A stretch of 20,233 nt of DNA, taken from contig NW_023365728.1 in NCBI RefSeq assembly GCF_000003815.2, positions 62,210 through 82,442 of the forward strand, written 5' to 3'. The stretch is from Branchiostoma floridae. Lineage: Eukaryota > Chordata > Leptocardii > Amphioxiformes > Branchiostomatidae. Positions 1-20,233 of the stretch are shown one piece after another. The translations under genes and the position numbers were made by a program. Position 1 is the first letter of the stretch, and each line of letters begins with the position of its first letter. The notes under the pieces are model-generated. The model saw only the letters and a list, made by a program, of their open reading frames with translations. It was not told the DNA's origin and ran no database searches.

Positions 1-952
1 GGGGGGGGGGGGGGGTATGGGGGTTGGCTGAAGTGTCCAACATGATGAACCAGATCTTTGTAAACACCTTGGGGTCAGTACAGCAGTCACGCATCCATCG
101 TTATCCTATTATATAATTAAGTGTATAAATAGTACCCTATATAAACTAATGCTAGAAGAGTACCCTATATAAATTCCATGTCTCCAGGTCCAACATCATA
201 TGTTAGGTACTCACTGGACTACATAGTAGTACATCAGATTCTACTGTGTTCTTGTCTGGTTGCTACCATCTTCTAGTAGTAGTAAGTTCTACTGAGTCCA
301 GTTTCTTTCAGTTATGGGAAACACGACTCGTTAGTCATAATTAATAAAAAGATAACTGGTGTCTTTAGAGTCGTTCCGTCATTTGCGTTAGATATCAATT
401 CGTCCTAGACTGTTCCAGTCAAGAGGGAGTTATCGAGATCTCATCCTCCAATAACATCTTGAGGTATTGCTGGCCAGAAATTCTATCACGGTGAGGAAGT
501 TTTTTCTTGTTTTGAGCTTTTTTTCAGCAGTTTTTGCAGCACTGTCACAAGGTCAAACTGTTGTAGCTCTTCTACTTAAACACATACGGTTGATTTCAAT
601 TACTTTCAATGTTTCCCACAAACTTTTAGTTAAGCACTTATAACCTACTACTTATAACCAGTATCCCTGAAAGATTTGTGAAAAGCGTCTTGTTGCCTCC
701 TAAAATCTGTGTGAAGAGTTTTGAAAACATAAGCTTTGATTTGACATTTATTTGTGTTATCGATTTTTGTGGTTTCACCTCACCTCACCTATCCCTTGAC
801 CTCTGTGTGGGTCGTTGGGGCACCATGACTTCGTCCACTATTCTTCTCCACCTGTCTCTATCCTCCGCCGCTCTTATGGCTTCCGCTAAGTTCAGCCCGG
901 TCCATTCTTTTATGTGGTTTAACAGAGTTATATCATGATGATTGTGTAACAG
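1..952. other. Upstream non-coding DNA, no gene seen
   Basis: The window opens with a G run (1-15). AGTACCCTATATAAA occurs twice 28 bp apart (131-145 and 159-173). The remainder is AT-rich; the short ORFs at 678-938 and 785-973 look random. Confidence 0.6.
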
Positions 953-1107
953 TGGGGGTTCAAGTAGTGCCAATTAGCCATGCCAATGGGCTGGTCAGCC
1001 TGTTGTACATAGCGTTGTGGTTAGCGCTGCTGGGTTTGTGATCTGCCGGCCTGGGTTTGATCAAGGGTGTCAGCATGTTGTTTCTTTCTGTTTCTACTCC
1101 TTTCTTT
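953..1107 (+). repeat. tRNA-derived SINE copy 1
   Basis: The segment aligns closely with 1303-1455. It contains a tRNA-like A box (TAGCGTTGTGGTTAG at 1010-1024) and a B box (GGTTTGATC at 1054-1062) at the spacing expected of a pol III internal promoter. It does not fold into an intact tRNA and is followed by a T/C-rich tail (TTTCTTTCTGTTTCTACTCC). I read it as a SINE, with the flanking AGTAGTGCC portion belonging to the repeated unit. Confidence 0.62.
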
Positions 1108-1152
1108 CATTGGTTTCCACACGGACCCTGTGAATAACTGGCTTAAGAACTT

Positions 1153-1240
1153 GTGCCACACAGAGATACATGTAAGTAACAGGCTAGCGGATGTGCCACA
1201 CTGTAAGTAACAAGCTAGAGACGTGCCACACAAGGATAGC
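1153..1240. repeat. Short imperfect tandem repeat between the SINE copies
   Basis: GTGCCACAC recurs at 1153, 1193 and 1223, and the first two are each followed by AAGTAACARGCTAG. The units are about 40 and 30 bp. Confidence 0.6.
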
Positions 1241-1302
1241 GATCTCGGAAATTCAAGGACGAATCTCGAAAAGAAAAGCGGGGAGTAGTGTATATTACAA
1301 TG

Positions 1303-1455
1303 GGGGGTTCTGTTGAAGTAGTGCCAAGCAACCATGCCAATGGTCAGCCTTTTGTAGCGTAGTGGTTAAGTGCTGCTGGGTTTGTGGCCTGCCAGCCTGG
1401 GTTCGATCTGGGGTGTCGGCATGTTGTTCTTTCTGTTTCTACTTCTTTCTTACAA
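1303..1455 (+). repeat. tRNA-derived SINE copy 2, better preserved
   Basis: A box GTAGCGTAGTGGTTAAG (1354-1370) and B box GGTTCGATC (1399-1407) are close to tRNA consensus. The match to copy 1 covers the leader, both boxes and the T/C-rich tail. Both copies have the same orientation about 350 bp apart, suggesting tandem duplication or two insertions. Confidence 0.68.
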
Positions 1456-1490
1456 TTGTAATGTAAATGCTTGTCGAGTAAAGTGTGTCT

Positions 1491-1590
1491 NNNNNNNNNN
1501 NNNNNNNNNNNNNNNNNNNNNNNNNNNNNNNNNNNNNNNNNNNNNNNNNNNNNNNNNNNNNNNNNNNNNNNNNNNNNNNNNNNNNNNNNN
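1491..1590. other. Assembly gap (100 N)
   Basis: Exactly 100 N, the usual placeholder for a gap of unknown size. Distances across it, and the ORFs that seem to span it, are not meaningful. Confidence 0.98.
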
Positions 1591-1592
1591 AA

Positions 1593-1916
1593 CTACACCG
1601 ACCCTACATTGTAGCCAAAGTGTTCAGTGGTCTGTCTGTTTGGTCCGCTTGGACAGGTCCACATGTACACCACAATGTGTAACAATTCTAGGGGGGTCCA
1701 GTGGCAATTGTTCCCTGGGAAAAATGTTGAAATCTTGCCTCTCTGAAATGTTATATGCTGCATTTTGAGAGGCAAATTTTGCTGTCTGATTCTGCCAAGT
1801 TCTATAAAAAATACTTGGGTTTGAGGGCGACGCCCCCTCCCCAAACACATTTTCACCATGTCGCAATGTAGGTCTGTGGCCAAGAAATTTGTAATCTTGA
1901 CCCTTTGAAACTCCAT
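1593..1916 (-). repeat. Dispersed repeat, related to the array at 19000-19570
   Basis: Read on the minus strand, this stretch has the order CAGCAAAATTT, CCTCAAAATGCA, CATTTCAGAG, AAGATTTCAACATTTTTCCC and GACCCCCCTAG. The same order occurs on the + strand in the last intron of the lectin gene. The open frame at 1593-1916 is a by-product; no protein family is recognised. Confidence 0.6.
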
Positions 1917-2239
1917 TTCCTAAATGTTTAATGTTGCAAGAATTGCAGTTTGCTGGAAGACTGAGCTAAGTTTAATGAATTCCTGTTAATAAAAAAATTC
2001 ACAAGGGTTTCAGCTTAAAATACTTTCTTACGTCATGATTTTTCTCTTCTATGACATTAAGTCAAACATCACGAATATGATATTTTACTTTTAGTTGATT
2101 AGGTTTTTTAAAAAGACTTTTTGATGATTATCTTGTAACAAATGTTTGAAACAGCTCTGTCTGATAAAGTGTGTGTCGTGCTGCACCTATGACCTTCCTG
2201 ACCCTGACTTGACAAACAGCCTGTTTAAGGCACCGCCCA
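1917..2239. other. Non-coding AT-rich stretch
   Basis: No ORF, RNA or repeat could be supported here. Confidence 0.5.
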
Positions 2240-2455
2240 GTTGTCTAAAACTTATCTCTGGGATGAGTCGTCACCTGGCCTTGGGATTTTCATGTACGCT
2301 CTACACAACCTTGACCTTGGTGAAGCCTGGTTTTACCACACTAAAAGTTACCCCCCCCCCCCTGTCTGTCAGTTGTCTCTGGGAAAAGCCTTGAAATTTT
2401 CATGTGCCCTCTACACAACCTTGACCTTGCTGAAGCCAGGTTTTACCATTCTGAT
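2240..2455 (+). repeat. Two-copy tandem repeat, about 110-bp period
   Basis: A unit with TTTTCATGTACGCTCTACAC and ACCTTGACCTTGGTGAAGCC (around 2287-2330) recurs 110 bp later (2397-2440) with few changes. A poly-C run lies between the copies. No conserved protein is implied. Confidence 0.75.
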
Positions 2456-2591
2456 GACAAAATAGCTGATTTGAGATCTCCGAAGATAAGTTACCCCACC
2501 CCTGCATTTATTCAATAATTAATTATATCAATTCTTTATTGTGAGAAGGTCTTACAGCACCATCTATACATGATTGTATGTTTGAGTGCAT

Positions 2592-2626
2592 CAGTTCAGT
2601 TCAGTTCAGTTCATCCTCATATGAGG
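2592..2626. repeat. (CAGTT)4 microsatellite and 12-bp palindrome
   Basis: Four CAGTT units (2592-2612) are followed at once by the perfect palindrome CCTCATATGAGG (2615-2626). This lies about 290 bp upstream of the lectin start codon. No function is evident. Confidence 0.7.
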
Positions 2627-2910
2627 TGCCATTAACAATGCCTGACCATGCATCTCTAGCATGGCGGCTAATAGGTTGTGAGTCAATATCATGTACATTT
2701 TAGAACTCCTTCCAAAAAGTAATAATCAGAATGCAATATACTAAAGTCTTGTACAATGTATCTTACTTAAGAATTGAGAGAACCTTCTTACAACCCAATG
2801 TACAATTGTATCAGGTTCTGCTGAGATGAATAATCTTTGCTTCACGGATTTTGGCCTCACATGTTCCATTTTGGAAATTCCTGCAGGGTTTCCTGTGAGG
2901 TTTCTGGAAG

Positions 2911-20147
<17,237 letters not shown>

Positions 20148-20202
20148 TTACTGCATTTGCTCTAATGTTCACACCCAGTATCCACAAAATACTACATGTG
20201 TG

Positions 20203-20208
20203 AATAAA
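20203..20208 (+). promoter_or_regulatory. Poly(A) signal AATAAA
   Basis: A canonical AATAAA lies 55 bp after the TGA of the lectin gene, giving a very short 3'UTR. The cleavage site is probably within the last bases of the window or just beyond it. Confidence 0.8.
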
Positions 20209-20233
20209 ATGATAACGATATGCCAAACAATAG

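Noticed and set aside
1354-1420. A functional tRNA gene
   Set aside because: A and B boxes are present, but no cloverleaf with a clear anticodon arm and paired acceptor stem could be formed. A SINE head explains it better.
1370-1768. ORF running through the N gap
   Set aside because: It is open only because N codons are unreadable, and its ends lie in SINE and dispersed-repeat sequence.

Overview
This is eukaryotic, intron-rich genomic DNA from an invertebrate. It contains a generic run of 100 N (a scaffold gap), AT-rich introns, a tRNA-derived SINE, a CR1/L2-type LINE that carries a 2A peptide, and hAT-like DNA elements. The gene style (a collagen region joined to fibrinogen-related domains) and the repeat families fit a cephalochordate such as amphioxus. 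That assignment is inference, because no species-specific marker can be proven from the sequence alone.

One host gene is visible, on the + strand from 2911 to 20147, followed by a poly(A) signal at 20203. I resolved ten coding exons by hand. Every splice junction keeps frame, and the exon lengths sum to 2052 nt (683 codons plus TGA). The predicted product is a type II membrane lectin. In order it has a short cytoplasmic tail, one transmembrane helix (about residues 27-48), a coiled coil, a basic segment with a furin-like RAKR site, 17 Gly-X-Y collagen triplets, a Thr/Pro linker that begins with two cysteines, and two complete fibrinogen-related domains (FReD1 about 254-463, FReD2 475-683). 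The two FReDs come from a tandem duplication of a three-exon cassette. Intron sequence around the two cassettes is still alignable. The 3' end of FReD1 has been fused in frame to a copy of the linker exon.

Layout: 1-2910 is non-coding upstream DNA with SINE copies, short tandem repeats and the gap. 2911-4406 holds exons 1-3 (membrane anchor, stalk, collagen). 4407-14011 is a 9.6-kb intron. It holds a LINE on the minus strand with an uninterrupted 1166-codon ORF (5447-8947). A 1032-bp non-autonomous hAT element (9292-10323, perfect 8-bp TSD) lies just beyond the 5' end of that ORF. The same intron has arrays rich in CAAGAA/TTCTTG (including a 172-bp-period tandem repeat at 12421-12912), a 130-bp tandem pair, a 115-bp foldback and a 449-bp CAGGG-ended MITE. 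14012-16607 holds the linker and FReD1, and 18164-20147 holds FReD2. A roughly 1.24-kb intronic segment, absent from the first cassette, separates them.

The most notable points are the tandem-FReD collagen receptor and the way its fused exon and shifted splice acceptor arose, the furin-like site that suggests shedding, and the intact LINE with an N-terminal leader, a canonical 2A motif and a PHD-like finger.
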